A stretch of 36,158 nucleotides of DNA from Hyphomicrobiaceae bacterium (GTDB lineage: Bacteria; Pseudomonadota; Alphaproteobacteria; Rhizobiales; Devosiaceae): NCBI GenBank assembly GCA_020638095.1, contig JACKJF010000007.1:1-36158 (forward strand), read 5' to 3'. Position 1 is the first letter of the stretch, and each line of letters starts with the position of its first letter. Of this stretch, positions 26,435 through 34,261 are shown in pieces. Both the position numbers and the translations under genes were made by a program. A model generated the notes under the pieces. The model saw only the letters and a program-made list of their open reading frames with translations, did no database searches and was not told the origin of the DNA.

Positions 26435-27667
26435 TCAGCTACGATAGTCGACGTTGATGTCGATGTAGCCGTGGGTCAGGTCAGAGGTCCAGACGGTGAA
26501 GGAATGACCCGGCGAAGCATTGCCAAGCCCGGTTTCGATCATCACTTCGGGCAACCGCATGTGGGCGGCAACCAGAGCCTCGCTGTAGCCAGGTACGATC
26601 GAGCCGTTTGCGGCGACCGGAATGCCGCCGATGGAAAGGGTCAGCTTGGTCTGGTCGATTTCGACGTCGGTCTTGCCAATGGCCATCATGATACGGCCCC
26701 AGTTGGGATCGCTGCCGGCAAGCGCCGTCTTGACCAGCGGAGAATTGGCGATCGACATCGCGACTTTCTTGGCTTCGGCAACATCGCGTGCGCCACTCAC
26801 GCGGATTTCGGCGAACTTGGTCGCCCCCTCCCCGTCACGAACGACGAGATGCGCCAGTTCGAGGCATATGGCGTGCACGGCTCCGGCGATTTCGGCGTAG
26901 TCCGGGTCTTTTGCTGATGCGATGCGGGCGTGCTTTGCCTGACCGGTGGCGACCAGAAGCAGCGTATCCGACGTCGAGGTGTCGCTATCAACCGTGATGG
27001 CGTTAAAGGTCGTTTCCACAGCGTCGGAAAGCGCGCTCTGCAGCGCCGGTGCCGCGACATTGGCGTCGGTCGCGAGATAGACCAGCATCGTTGCCATGTT
27101 CGGCGCGATCATGCCCGACCCTTTGGCGATGCCGTTGAACGTAACATCGACGCCGCCGATGGTTCGGGTCAGCGTCGCCATTTTCGGGAAGGTATCGGTG
27201 GTCATGATGGCGCGGGCGGCCTTTTCCCAGCTGTCGGGAGAAAGGTTCGCGGACGCTGCATCAACGCCCGCCACCATGCGGTCAACCGGTGGCAATTCAC
27301 CGATTACGCCGGTGGAACTGACGAATACCGTTTCCGGCGAAACGCTGAGGGCCGACGCGGCCGCCGCAACAGTCTGGTGGACGAAATCGTGGCCCGGCGC
27401 TCCGGTGAAGACGTTGGAATTGCCAGAATTGACGACGATGGCGCCGACCTCGCCACCGGCGAGATGGGCCCGGCACCATTGAACCGGAGGCCCGGCAGTG
27501 GTCGACTTGGTGAAAACTCCGGCGATCTGGCTAGCCGCTGCAAATCGCATGACCATCACGTCTTCGCGGCCCTTGTAGCGGATGCCGGCGGCGGTCGTGC
27601 CGATTTCGACACCTTCGATCGGGGCGAGATGTGGCAGTTTTTCAGGAGCGAGCGGCGAGGTCTTCAT
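26435..27667 (-). CDS. argJ: Bifunctional ornithine acetyltransferase / N-acetylglutamate synthase
   Basis: Moves the acetyl group from N-acetylornithine to glutamate in the cyclic arginine pathway, and can also use acetyl-CoA. The 410-residue proenzyme self-cleaves before the nucleophilic Thr in IAPNMATMLVYL (near residue 190) to give alpha and beta chains. Other conserved parts are TAAGIRYKGREDVMVMRF, NSGNSNVFTG, SSTGVIGE and DPNWGRIMMAIG. The ATG at 27667 is preferred to an in-frame TTG four codons earlier. It follows a 71-base gap from the TPR gene, on the same strand, and may be separately transcribed. Confidence 0.96.
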   Translation of the reverse strand: MKTSPLAPEKLPHLAPIEGVEIGTTAAGIRYKGREDVMVMRFAAASQIAGVFTKSTTAGPPVQWCRAHLAGGEVGAIVVNSGNSNVFTGAPGHDFVHQTVAAAASALSVSPETVFVSSTGVIGELPPVDRMVAGVDAASANLSPDSWEKAARAIMTTDTFPKMATLTRTIGGVDVTFNGIAKGSGMIAPNMATMLVYLATDANVAAPALQSALSDAVETTFNAITVDSDTSTSDTLLLVATGQAKHARIASAKDPDYAEIAGAVHAICLELAHLVVRDGEGATKFAEIRVSGARDVAEAKKVAMSIANSPLVKTALAGSDPNWGRIMMAIGKTDVEIDQTKLTLSIGGIPVAANGSIVPGYSEALVAAHMRLPEVMIETGLGNASPGHSFTVWTSDLTHGYIDINVDYRS

Positions 27668-27744
27668 TCCAATATCCAATTGGAGACATGCGGGACCCCG
27701 CTGCTACACCGTCACCTCGAAAAAATCGAGGGGAAACTCGGGTT

Positions 27745-28311
27745 TCAGAAAGGCGAGACGCCGAAAAGCAACCCGTGAAGCCAGTAGCCGAAGACGAAGT
27801 AGAGGATCAGCCCAATGGCGACGGCGGCAATGTCGCCCTGCCAGCCTTTGGCTTTGGGATGCGGGTCGCCCCGGCGTTCGGCGGCGGCGATGTGCCAAAG
27901 CGACGAGAGAATGAAAACACCCCAGAGCAGAACTGACGCCAGATCGCCGTTGGCGAACAGGTGGCCGAGCGACCAGAGAATGATGCCGATCAGCATCGGG
28001 TGGATGACCCATTGCTTGATGTGCCCCGTCGGAGCGCTGGCGGCCGACAGAAGAATGAAGGCGATGAGAACCAGCGTTTCGGTGACGTAGTGTCCCCAAT
28101 CCGGCTGGATATAGACGTCCGGCGCGTCGAGACGCCATTGCATCCAGCCGATGACAATAAGTGCGATGCCGACGAAGCTGAGGAGCGCGTAGATGCCCTT
28201 CCAGCCCTGCAGACCGAAGCGCGCAATGGCTTGATCGCGGACGTTTGGCACAACCTGGCGGGTGTGATGCACACCGAAAAAGACGATCAATCCAAGGATG
28301 TACCAGATCAT
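27745..28311 (-). CDS. NnrU family membrane protein
   Basis: The 188-residue product is an integral membrane protein with about five to six helices and the family traits: MIWYILGLIVFFGVHHTRQ with a conserved His pair, IHPMLIGIILWSLGHLFANGD, and WHIAAAERRGDP near residue 140. NnrU proteins are named for a role in nitrite/NO metabolism in Rhodobacter, and the fold is related to isoprenylcysteine methyltransferase-like proteins. No nitrite or NO reductase gene is nearby, so the role here is open. It lies between ETF-QO and argJ, same strand. Confidence 0.85.
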   Translation of the reverse strand: MIWYILGLIVFFGVHHTRQVVPNVRDQAIARFGLQGWKGIYALLSFVGIALIVIGWMQWRLDAPDVYIQPDWGHYVTETLVLIAFILLSAASAPTGHIKQWVIHPMLIGIILWSLGHLFANGDLASVLLWGVFILSSLWHIAAAERRGDPHPKAKGWQGDIAAVAIGLILYFVFGYWLHGLLFGVSPF

Positions 28312-28379
28312 TGCGGCCTCCTGCGCTGCGGCGCGATCAAACCACCAACGCGCGTCACAATCAACTCGGACGAGGGTCG

Positions 28380-30038
28380 CTACATGCCGCGATAGTTGGG
28401 TCCCGATCCGCCTTCGGGCGGGGTCCAGGTGATGTTCTGGGCCGGATCCTTGATATCGCAGGTCTTGCAGTGCACGCAGTTGGCGGCGTTGATGCGAAAG
28501 GACGGCATGCCCGACGCATCCTTGACAACCTCGTACACTCCGGCCGGGCAGTAAAAGCGGGCGGGTTCGTCATAAAGCGGCAGGTTGGAGCGGATAGGCA
28601 CAGACGGGTCCGCCAGTTTCAGGTGCACCGGCTGGTCTTCGTCGTGCCCGATATTGGCCAGATAGACGGAAGAGGTACGGTCGAAGGTCAGTTTGCCGTC
28701 GGGCTTCGGGTAAAGGATCTGATGGGCGTTCGCGGCGGGCACCAGTGTTTCGCTATCGGCGTGCTTGTGGTGGAGGGTGCCGAACGGGCTGATTTTCAGC
28801 AGGCTCTGCGTCCAGAGATCGAAGCCGGAAAGTAGCGTACCGGTCAGCGTGCCGAAGCGGCCGAGAAGTGGTTTGGCATTGCGCACCGGGTGGAGTTCGT
28901 TGCGAATGGCGCCGGAGAGAACCTTTTCTCTCGCGCCCTCGATCAGGTCATTCCCACGTCCCGCCCCCAAAGCGTCGCTCAAAAGGTCAGCCATCCCGAT
29001 CGCCGACAGAATTGCGGTGTGCGAGCCCTTGATGCGCGGCAGGTTCATGAACCCGGCCGAACAGCCGATCAATGCGCCCCCCGGGAACGCAAGCTCGGGC
29101 ACAGACTGCCAACCACCCGAAGTCATGGCGCGGGCGCCGAAGGCAAGGCGCTGGCCACCCTCAAGCAACTTGCGCATTTCCGGATGGGTCTTTAAACGCT
29201 GGAACTCGTCGAAGGGCGACAGATGGGGGTTCGCGTAATTGAGATGGGTCACATGGCCTACAATCACGCGGTCATCGGACATGTGGTAGACAAACCCGCC
29301 GCCGCCGGTCTCGTCATCAAGCGGCCAGCCAAGCACGTGTTCGACATGGCCTTCGCGATGACGGTCGGGTGCGACCTGCCAGATTTCCTTGATCCCAAGG
29401 CCATATTTCTGCGGGTCGCTGCCGCGATCCAGCCCGAAGCGCGCGATGGCCTTCTTTGCCAGCGAACCCCGCGCACCCTCAGCGATCAGCGTATATCGGG
29501 CCTGAAGTTCCATGCCTTGAGCGAAGCCAGGTTTCTCCTCGCCATTGCGGCCACGGCCAATATCGCCGGTGACGACGCCAGTGACCGCACCGTTCCTGTC
29601 GACCAGCAGATCGGCGGCGGCAAAGCCCGGAAAAATGTCGATCCCGAGTGCGGCCGCCTCATCGCCCAACCACCGGCAGAGATCGCCAAGGCTCGCTATG
29701 TAGCAACCCTCATTGGAAAAGAGCGGCGGCAGCAGGGCCATTGGGAAATCGAAGGCGCGCGATTTGGTAAAATAACGGAAACGGTCGGAGGTGACCGGCG
29801 TGTTGAGCGGCGCGCCCCTTTCCCGCCAATCGGGGAAGAGTTCGGCAAGCCCGATCGGGTCAATCACCGCGCCGGAAAGGATATGCCCGCCAATCTCGGC
29901 CGCCTTTTCGAGAACGATGACGGAAAGGTCCTGTCCCGCCTTCCGCGCATTCTGTTTCAGGCGAATGGCGGCGCTGAGCCCCGCGGGGCCGGCGCCGACA
30001 ATCACCACATCAACCTGCATCGACTCACGGTCGGCCAT
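28380..30038 (-). CDS. Electron transfer flavoprotein-ubiquinone oxidoreductase
   Basis: Passes electrons from acyl-CoA and amine dehydrogenases, via ETF, to membrane ubiquinone. The 552-residue product has an N-terminal FAD motif VIVGAGPAGLSAA (residues 13-25) and a C-terminal 4Fe-4S domain with Cys497, Cys521, Cys524 and Cys527 (CPAGVYE and NCVHCKTC). The segment GGHILSGAVIDP is typical of ETF-QO. ATG at 30038 (MADRESMQVD) was chosen; a second ATG six codons later is possible. No ETF subunit genes are in the window. nnrU follows on the same strand after 68 bases. Confidence 0.96.
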   Translation of the reverse strand: MADRESMQVDVVIVGAGPAGLSAAIRLKQNARKAGQDLSVIVLEKAAEIGGHILSGAVIDPIGLAELFPDWRERGAPLNTPVTSDRFRYFTKSRAFDFPMALLPPLFSNEGCYIASLGDLCRWLGDEAAALGIDIFPGFAAADLLVDRNGAVTGVVTGDIGRGRNGEEKPGFAQGMELQARYTLIAEGARGSLAKKAIARFGLDRGSDPQKYGLGIKEIWQVAPDRHREGHVEHVLGWPLDDETGGGGFVYHMSDDRVIVGHVTHLNYANPHLSPFDEFQRLKTHPEMRKLLEGGQRLAFGARAMTSGGWQSVPELAFPGGALIGCSAGFMNLPRIKGSHTAILSAIGMADLLSDALGAGRGNDLIEGAREKVLSGAIRNELHPVRNAKPLLGRFGTLTGTLLSGFDLWTQSLLKISPFGTLHHKHADSETLVPAANAHQILYPKPDGKLTFDRTSSVYLANIGHDEDQPVHLKLADPSVPIRSNLPLYDEPARFYCPAGVYEVVKDASGMPSFRINAANCVHCKTCDIKDPAQNITWTPPEGGSGPNYRGM

Positions 30039-30104
30039 TGGTTCTCGGAGCCTTTGACTTTCCCGCGCCGCGCCCGCGGCCGGTTCCCACACTCGCGACG
30101 GTGC

Positions 30105-30133
30105 GAGTAGCGCACATTCACCCGATTTGACAA
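30105..30133 (-). promoter_or_regulatory. Candidate ETF-QO promoter in divergent region
   Basis: Read leftward, TTGTCA (30133-30128), a 17-base spacer and CTACTC (30110-30105) form a plausible sigma-70-like pair about 65 bases before the ETF-QO start. On the other strand the same bases read TTGACA (30127-30132), an exact -35 consensus facing the DUF486 gene, but with a poor -10 (TTCCAC at 30150-30155). Assigned by eye. Confidence 0.3.
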
Positions 30134-30271
30134 CCTGTGCGTCACCTGGTTCCACCCTGCGGTCGCACGGCTGTCGATACCGCGCCGGGCGGATTGACGG
30201 CGCACAAGTTCTCTCCACCAATCGCATCCCCGGCGGGGTCGCATGTGGCGATTCCCAGTTTCGGGGTTCAA

Positions 30272-30625
30272 ATGTCCATCAACTTTCCCGCGATCGCACC
30301 GATCTTGTTGCTGACTGCTTCCAACCTCTTCATGACCTTTGCCTGGTACGGTCACCTCAAATTTCCCAACCAGGCACTTTGGATCGTCGTGCTCGCCTCA
30401 TGGGGCATCGCGTTTTTCGAGTACTGGCTGGCGGTTCCGGCCAACCGCATCGGCCATCAGGTCTATTCGGCGGCAGAACTGAAGACCATGCAGGAAGTCA
30501 TTACCCTCATCGTCTTTTCGGTCTTTTCAGTGACCTATCTCGGTGAAAACTTAACCTTCAACCATCTGGTGGGTTTTGCGCTCATCGCGGGCGGTGCCTT
30601 TTTTGTGTTCATGCGCCCGCTGTGA
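30272..30625 (+). CDS. DUF486 family membrane protein
   Basis: The 117-residue product has four predicted membrane helices and the DUF486 traits FMTFAWYGHLK near residue 20, SWGIAFFEYWLAVPANRIG, and YSAAELKTMQEVITL before the third helix, ending FVFMRPL. The family resembles small drug/metabolite transporters, but no substrate is known. The ATG at 30272 matches the family start (MSINFPAIAPILLL); the upstream open stretch lacks family features. The polysaccharide deacetylase gene starts 35 bases downstream on the same strand. Confidence 0.88.
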   Translation: MSINFPAIAPILLLTASNLFMTFAWYGHLKFPNQALWIVVLASWGIAFFEYWLAVPANRIGHQVYSAAELKTMQEVITLIVFSVFSVTYLGENLTFNHLVGFALIAGGAFFVFMRPL

Positions 30626-30660
30626 CGAAAGCGTGAGGGCATCGCATCAGCGAAAAGGCC

Positions 30661-31437
30661 ATGGTAAAATGGCCCATGTGCCTCGTTTGCGCCGAAAGAT
30701 TTGCCCGACGCCGACTTCTCAGTCTCTTGCCCGCTCTGGCGGTCGCAACAGCGCTGCCGACCGCCGCGCTGGCGGAGACGGCACTGGTGGAACCCAAACT
30801 CCGCATTTCGACGCCCTCGCCCGGCTCCCCGCGTGTTGCGCTGACGTTTGACGCCTGTACCGGGCAGACTGACATGCGCATACTTGGCTTTCTCATCGAG
30901 AACCGCATTCCGGCAACGATGTTTTTGACGGGGCGATGGATCGCCAACAATCCCGAGGCCGTGGCCCTGATGCGCGCCAATGCCGACCTGTTCGAATTCG
31001 AGGATCATGGCGCCAACCACGTGCCGGCGGTCATCGGCAGCGAGAAGCCCTACGGAATTACGCCGGCGGGAACTGCGGCTGCCGTTGTTGAGGAGGTCGA
31101 GGGCGGCGCCTTCAGCATCCGGCAGGCGCTTGGGGTCAATCCGCAATTCTACCGCGACGCAACGGCGCTCTATTCGCGCGATGCGCTCGATCTCATAACG
31201 GGGCTCGGCTATCGGGTCGGCGGCTATTCCCTCAGCGGCGACTGGGGCGCGACGGCATCGGCCGCTCAGGCGAAAGGCCTTGTCGCTGGCGCCGGGGATG
31301 GTGATGTCATTCTTTCACACATCAATCAGCCCACCCGCGACGCGGGTGCCGGCGTGGTCGAGGGCATCAAGCTTCTGATGGATCGCGGCTATACCTTCGT
31401 CCGGCTTCAGGACGTCGAACTGACGAGCACCTGGTAG
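30661..31437 (+). CDS. Exported polysaccharide deacetylase-like protein
   Basis: The 258-residue product has a twin-arginine-like or Sec signal (ERFARRRLLSLLPALAVATAL, cleavage near ALA-E at about residue 39) and a NodB-type fold. Motif 1 reads ALTFDACTG (Asp64; usual TFDDG), motif 2 EDHGANH (His116 and His120; usual H-S/T-x-x-H), then DWGAT and VILSHINQPT for motifs 4 and 5. The metal-binding Asp-His-His set seems kept, but the second Asp and the RxPxG motif differ, so activity on acetylated sugars is not certain. An ATG at 30676 is an alternative start. The substrate is unknown. Confidence 0.82.
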   Translation: MVKWPMCLVCAERFARRRLLSLLPALAVATALPTAALAETALVEPKLRISTPSPGSPRVALTFDACTGQTDMRILGFLIENRIPATMFLTGRWIANNPEAVALMRANADLFEFEDHGANHVPAVIGSEKPYGITPAGTAAAVVEEVEGGAFSIRQALGVNPQFYRDATALYSRDALDLITGLGYRVGGYSLSGDWGATASAAQAKGLVAGAGDGDVILSHINQPTRDAGAGVVEGIKLLMDRGYTFVRLQDVELTSTW

Positions 31438-31537
31438 GCGGGCACATCGAAATTGTGATCGGACTTCATCAACTTGCGCTTGGCGGCGGCGATGCCGGTG
31501 CTAAGGTCCGCCGATCGTTTTCGCACTGGAGGGACAC

Positions 31538-31894
31538 ATGGCGGCGGTTGGTATTGGTGGCGTTTTCTTTCGGGCCGAGAACCCGGATGCGCTGACGGAA
31601 TGGTACAGGGTTCATCTCGGCGTCGGCGTCGAAGGCCAGTTCCACTGGGACACTGAGGCCGGGCCGATGGTGTTCATGCCCTTCAAGAAGACCACGGACT
31701 ACTGGCCCGAAGCCAAGCAGTGGATGATCAATTTCCGCGTCTCGGACCTCGACGGCCTGATCGCCAGTCTTCAGGCCGCAGGCATCGACGTGAAGACTGA
31801 CCCCGCATGGAACAGCCCGGAAGTAGGTCGGTTTGCGCGCATTTCCGATCCGGAAGGCAACCAGGTCGAACTCTGGGAACCGCCGGCTGAGTAA
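31538..31894 (+). CDS. VOC (glyoxalase-like) family protein
   Basis: The 118-residue product is one vicinal oxygen chelate module: GVFFRAENPDALTEWYRVHLGV at the start, INFRVSDLDGLIASLQAAGIDV in the middle, and ARISDPEGNQVELWEPP with the C-terminal metal-ligand Glu. Members act as glyoxalases, dioxygenases or antibiotic-binding proteins; the N-terminal position often holding His is Phe/Ala here, so catalysis is uncertain. GGAGG lies seven bases before the ATG. It is convergent with the AraC-family regulator, with a 22-base gap. Confidence 0.85.
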   Translation: MAAVGIGGVFFRAENPDALTEWYRVHLGVGVEGQFHWDTEAGPMVFMPFKKTTDYWPEAKQWMINFRVSDLDGLIASLQAAGIDVKTDPAWNSPEVGRFARISDPEGNQVELWEPPAE

Positions 31895-31916
31895 AATCCG
31901 CGGCATTTGACGGCGA

Positions 31917-32804
31917 TCACGCGGCAGCGCCCGCTGCCAAGGTTCGTGTGTCGCCCTCGTGGCTCGGGGGGCGGTTGAACTTGCGGCTATAGTCCCGGCT
32001 GAAATGGGTCGGGCTTTCGTAGCCCACGGCGAAGGCCGCGTCGGCGACGGACCGGCCTTCGGCGTTCAAAAGCCGCTGGGCTTCGATGAGGCGCAGGTCT
32101 TTCACGTATTGAAGCGGCGTCGTTCCGGTAATCGCTCGGAAATGGTCGTGAAACGAGGAAGCGCTCATGCCGGCGGTCCGGGCGAGATCGGTGACGGCGA
32201 GCGGCGACCGATAGTTTCTGCCAATCTGGATTATTGCCCGGCCGATCCGGCTCGCATGACTGTCGACCGCCAGGAGATTGCGCAACATGCCGCCCATGGG
32301 CGACTGCAAGAGGCGGTAGTGGATTTCCCGCAGCAGCGCCGGGCCCAGGACCTTCTGGTCGAGCGGTTTGTCCAGCAGTGCAAGATAGCGTTCAAGGGGT
32401 TCGCTCCAGATCGGATCCGCGCGGCCAACCGAAATCGAACGGGCTTTTTCCTCGGGGAGCAGGTTCTCACCGACGGTTTCATAAAGGCCGCGCAACAAGC
32501 CAAGGTCGAGCGCAAGGATCAGGGCGAGATACGGCGTCTCGCGGCTGGCTTCCGTGATCCGTGAGACGACCGGGAGGTCGTGACTGACAAGAAGCGCATC
32601 GCCGGCCCTCACGCTCGCCGCCTGTTCGCCGATTGACGTGACTTTTGCACCACGAAGGATCAGGCAGATCACCGGACGATAGATCGACGCCTCGATGCCG
32701 CTTGGCCGGTCCCGGCGAAGAACGGCAATTCCCGGCAGTTCCGACTGAGTCTCCTGGGATAGGGCATATTTTTCGCTCAATTCGATCAGATGGTTGAGGG
32801 TCAT
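31917..32804 (-). CDS. AraC family transcriptional regulator
   Basis: The 295-residue product has an AraC-type N-terminal ligand domain (about 1-160, with IYRPVICLILRGAK and VRAGDALLVSHDLPV, the AraC_N outline) and two C-terminal helix-turn-helix motifs (about 190-285, AVTDLARTAGMSASSFHDHF and VADAAFAVGYESPTHFSRDY). The ATG at 32804 has GGAG nine bases upstream; an in-frame TTG seven codons earlier is less likely. It is divergent from the SDR gene at 33013, and 21-bp-spaced direct repeats lie between them, so it probably controls that gene. The ligand is unknown. Confidence 0.92.
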   Translation of the reverse strand: MTLNHLIELSEKYALSQETQSELPGIAVLRRDRPSGIEASIYRPVICLILRGAKVTSIGEQAASVRAGDALLVSHDLPVVSRITEASRETPYLALILALDLGLLRGLYETVGENLLPEEKARSISVGRADPIWSEPLERYLALLDKPLDQKVLGPALLREIHYRLLQSPMGGMLRNLLAVDSHASRIGRAIIQIGRNYRSPLAVTDLARTAGMSASSFHDHFRAITGTTPLQYVKDLRLIEAQRLLNAEGRSVADAAFAVGYESPTHFSRDYSRKFNRPPSHEGDTRTLAAGAAA

Positions 32805-32880
32805 GGGCTCGTTCTCCTGCCGCAAGGTCTAGCAGACGCAATCGAGTGAGGCACTCAAAAATACGAACAAATGGAGGATT

Positions 32881-32927
32881 TGGCAGATCAATCGGAGAAA
32901 CTGGCAGGCGAGAGTATCGCTGGGCAG
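32881..32927. promoter_or_regulatory. Candidate AraC-type operator
   Basis: TGGCAG occurs at 32881-32886 and again at 32902-32907, exactly 21 bases apart, with TGGGCAG at 32921-32927. Direct half-sites about two helical turns apart are typical for AraC-family dimers. They lie between the divergent AraC regulator and the SDR gene it probably controls. No binding data are available. Confidence 0.4.
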
Positions 32928-33012
32928 CTATTCAGGCTTTCGGGCCGCCACCGATGATGTCCTCGCGTGAATTGGGCGGCACGTTGACTGTAGATTGGAA
33001 GGATTTTGAACC

Positions 33013-33918
33013 ATGTCGTCAATTCAAACCCAGTTCCTGGACCTGACCGCGCGCCATGAAAGATATGACGCGATCGACCCAAAGACGGCCTTGAGCCATA
33101 GCGCCGACGGCAAGGTGGTTTTCATCACCGGCGCTTCGCGTGGCATCGGCCGGGCGACGGCAATCGCCTTCGCCGAGGCCGGGGCCAGGGCGGTCTATCT
33201 GGTGGCAAGGTCGAAGGCCGCGCTCGAAGAGACCGAGGCGCTGGTCAGATCGGCCAACCCCAGTACCGAATGCGCCCACATGGTGTGCGACGTGACCAGC
33301 ACATCGGAAATGGAAGCGGCGGTTGCAGACTGCGTGGCGCGGTTCGGCGGCATCGACGTGGCAGACGCGAACGCGGGCTATCTGGAGAACTGGATCAAGA
33401 TCGGCGAAAGCGACCCGGACAGCTGGTGGCGGAACTGGGAGGTGAACGTCAAAGGTGCTTACCTCGTGACGCGGTTTGCCATGCCCCACCTCATCGAGTC
33501 GGCGCGAAAGCGGGCCGCCGAGGGCCGAAGCGGCGGACACCTCATCCTTCTGTCATCGATCGGCGCGCAGTTGCTGACGCCGGGGGCGTCGGACTATCAG
33601 ACCTCGAAACACGCCATCAACCGCCTCTGCGAATTCGTCGAGGTCGATCATGGCGATGACGGCGTCAAGTGTTTCGCCATTCATCCGGGTGGTGTTGACA
33701 CCGAACTCGGGCGCAACATGCCAGAGAACATGCATGCCTTTCTGATTGACGACCCGGACCTTGCGGCTACGTTCGTCGTCTGGCTCACGTCCGGCAAGGC
33801 CGACTGGGCCCGGGGACGCTATCTCAGCGCCACGTGGGATGTGAGCGAACTTGAAGCGATGAAAGACCGGATTTTGGGCGACGACCTGCTGGTCAACCGG
33901 ATGCGCATGAAGGGGTGA
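33013..33918 (+). CDS. SDR family oxidoreductase, AraC-linked
   Basis: The 301-residue product is a short-chain dehydrogenase with an extra 30-residue N-terminus. The cofactor motif TGASRGIG lies at 39-46, DANAG replaces NNAG, the catalytic Ser is in LLSSIGA, and Tyr195 and Lys199 form YQTSK. The substrate is unknown. GGAAGG lies about ten bases before the ATG. It is divergent from an AraC-family regulator, an arrangement usual for inducible redox enzymes. It is longer than fabG and the purF-linked SDR and is not closely like either. Confidence 0.9.
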   Translation: MSSIQTQFLDLTARHERYDAIDPKTALSHSADGKVVFITGASRGIGRATAIAFAEAGARAVYLVARSKAALEETEALVRSANPSTECAHMVCDVTSTSEMEAAVADCVARFGGIDVADANAGYLENWIKIGESDPDSWWRNWEVNVKGAYLVTRFAMPHLIESARKRAAEGRSGGHLILLSSIGAQLLTPGASDYQTSKHAINRLCEFVEVDHGDDGVKCFAIHPGGVDTELGRNMPENMHAFLIDDPDLAATFVVWLTSGKADWARGRYLSATWDVSELEAMKDRILGDDLLVNRMRMKG

Positions 33919-34003
33919 GGATGGCGCTCGGCCAACAGCCTCGGGTGTAAAACGCGCGGACTGGCCCTTCGCCGCGCTTCGCTGGCTGCGGGCGTTCGCA
34001 GCT

Positions 34004-34028
34004 CAAATCAGTCCACTGGACTGATTTG
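34004..34028. repeat. Perfect 11-bp inverted repeat, copy 1
   Basis: CAAATCAGTCC and GGACTGATTTG flank ACT. It is the central palindrome of the first 121-bp repeat copy. No T run follows, so it is not a plain terminator. Confidence 0.85.
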
Positions 34029-34124
34029 CCCCTCGGGTCGCGTTGCCCTCGACCACGGGCCTCGGGCGTAAAACGCGCGGACTGGCCCTTTGCCGCGCTT
34101 CGCTGGCTGCGGGCGTTCGCAGCT

Positions 34125-34149
34125 CAAATCAGTCCGCCGGACTGATTTG
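34125..34149. repeat. Perfect 11-bp inverted repeat, copy 2
   Basis: The same arms as copy 1 flank GCC, exactly 121 bases downstream. The arms are unchanged between copies while the centre differs, which suggests the arms are under selection or gene conversion. Confidence 0.85.
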
Positions 34150-34166
34150 CCCCTTCGGGTCGCTGC

Positions 34167-34261
34167 TCACTCCCACTCCATCATTTCATGATGGCGTAAC
34201 TATCTGAGTTTATTTTCTTTTTTTGACGGCAGGTTCCGTATACCGTCAGAAATACCGTCAT
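34167..34261. other. Possible relic attachment site (guaA 3'-end-like plus direct repeats)
   Basis: TCACTCCCACTCCAT (34167-34181) reads on the other strand as ATG-GAG-TGG-GAG-TGA, one base from the usual end of guaA (Ile-Glu-Trp-Glu-stop), a known integration target. It overlaps a perfect 7-bp inverted repeat CCATCAT/ATGATGG (34178-34194). ATACCGTCA occurs at 34240-34248 and 34252-34260, with an inverted TGACGG at 34224. No integrase gene is present. It could also be chance resemblance. Confidence 0.35.

Larger units (their letters stand above)
33938..34161. repeat. Tandem pair of 121-bp-period repeats
   Basis: Two near-identical copies, about 33938-34039 and 34059-34161, start at CCTCGGGYGTAAAACGCG and end at GCCCC-TCGGGTCG, with only a few substitutions and one indel. 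Each carries a perfect 11-bp inverted repeat CAAATCAGTCC/GGACTGATTTG with a three-base centre (ACT at 34015-34017, GCC at 34136-34138). They follow the SDR stop and have no protein-coding support. They look like members of a dispersed intergenic repeat family, which I cannot confirm without a genome. Confidence 0.85.

Noticed and set aside
33919..34200. The repeat pair as a CRISPR array
   Set aside because: There are only two units of about 100 bp with a 121-bp period, the conserved part is far longer than a CRISPR repeat, and no cas genes are present.
34181..34261. A 26-codon leftward frame (MTVFLTVYGTC...) in the AT-rich region
   Set aside because: It is short, has no clear ribosome site, and its N-terminal repeat comes from the DNA direct repeats; treated as part of a possible attachment site, not as a gene.
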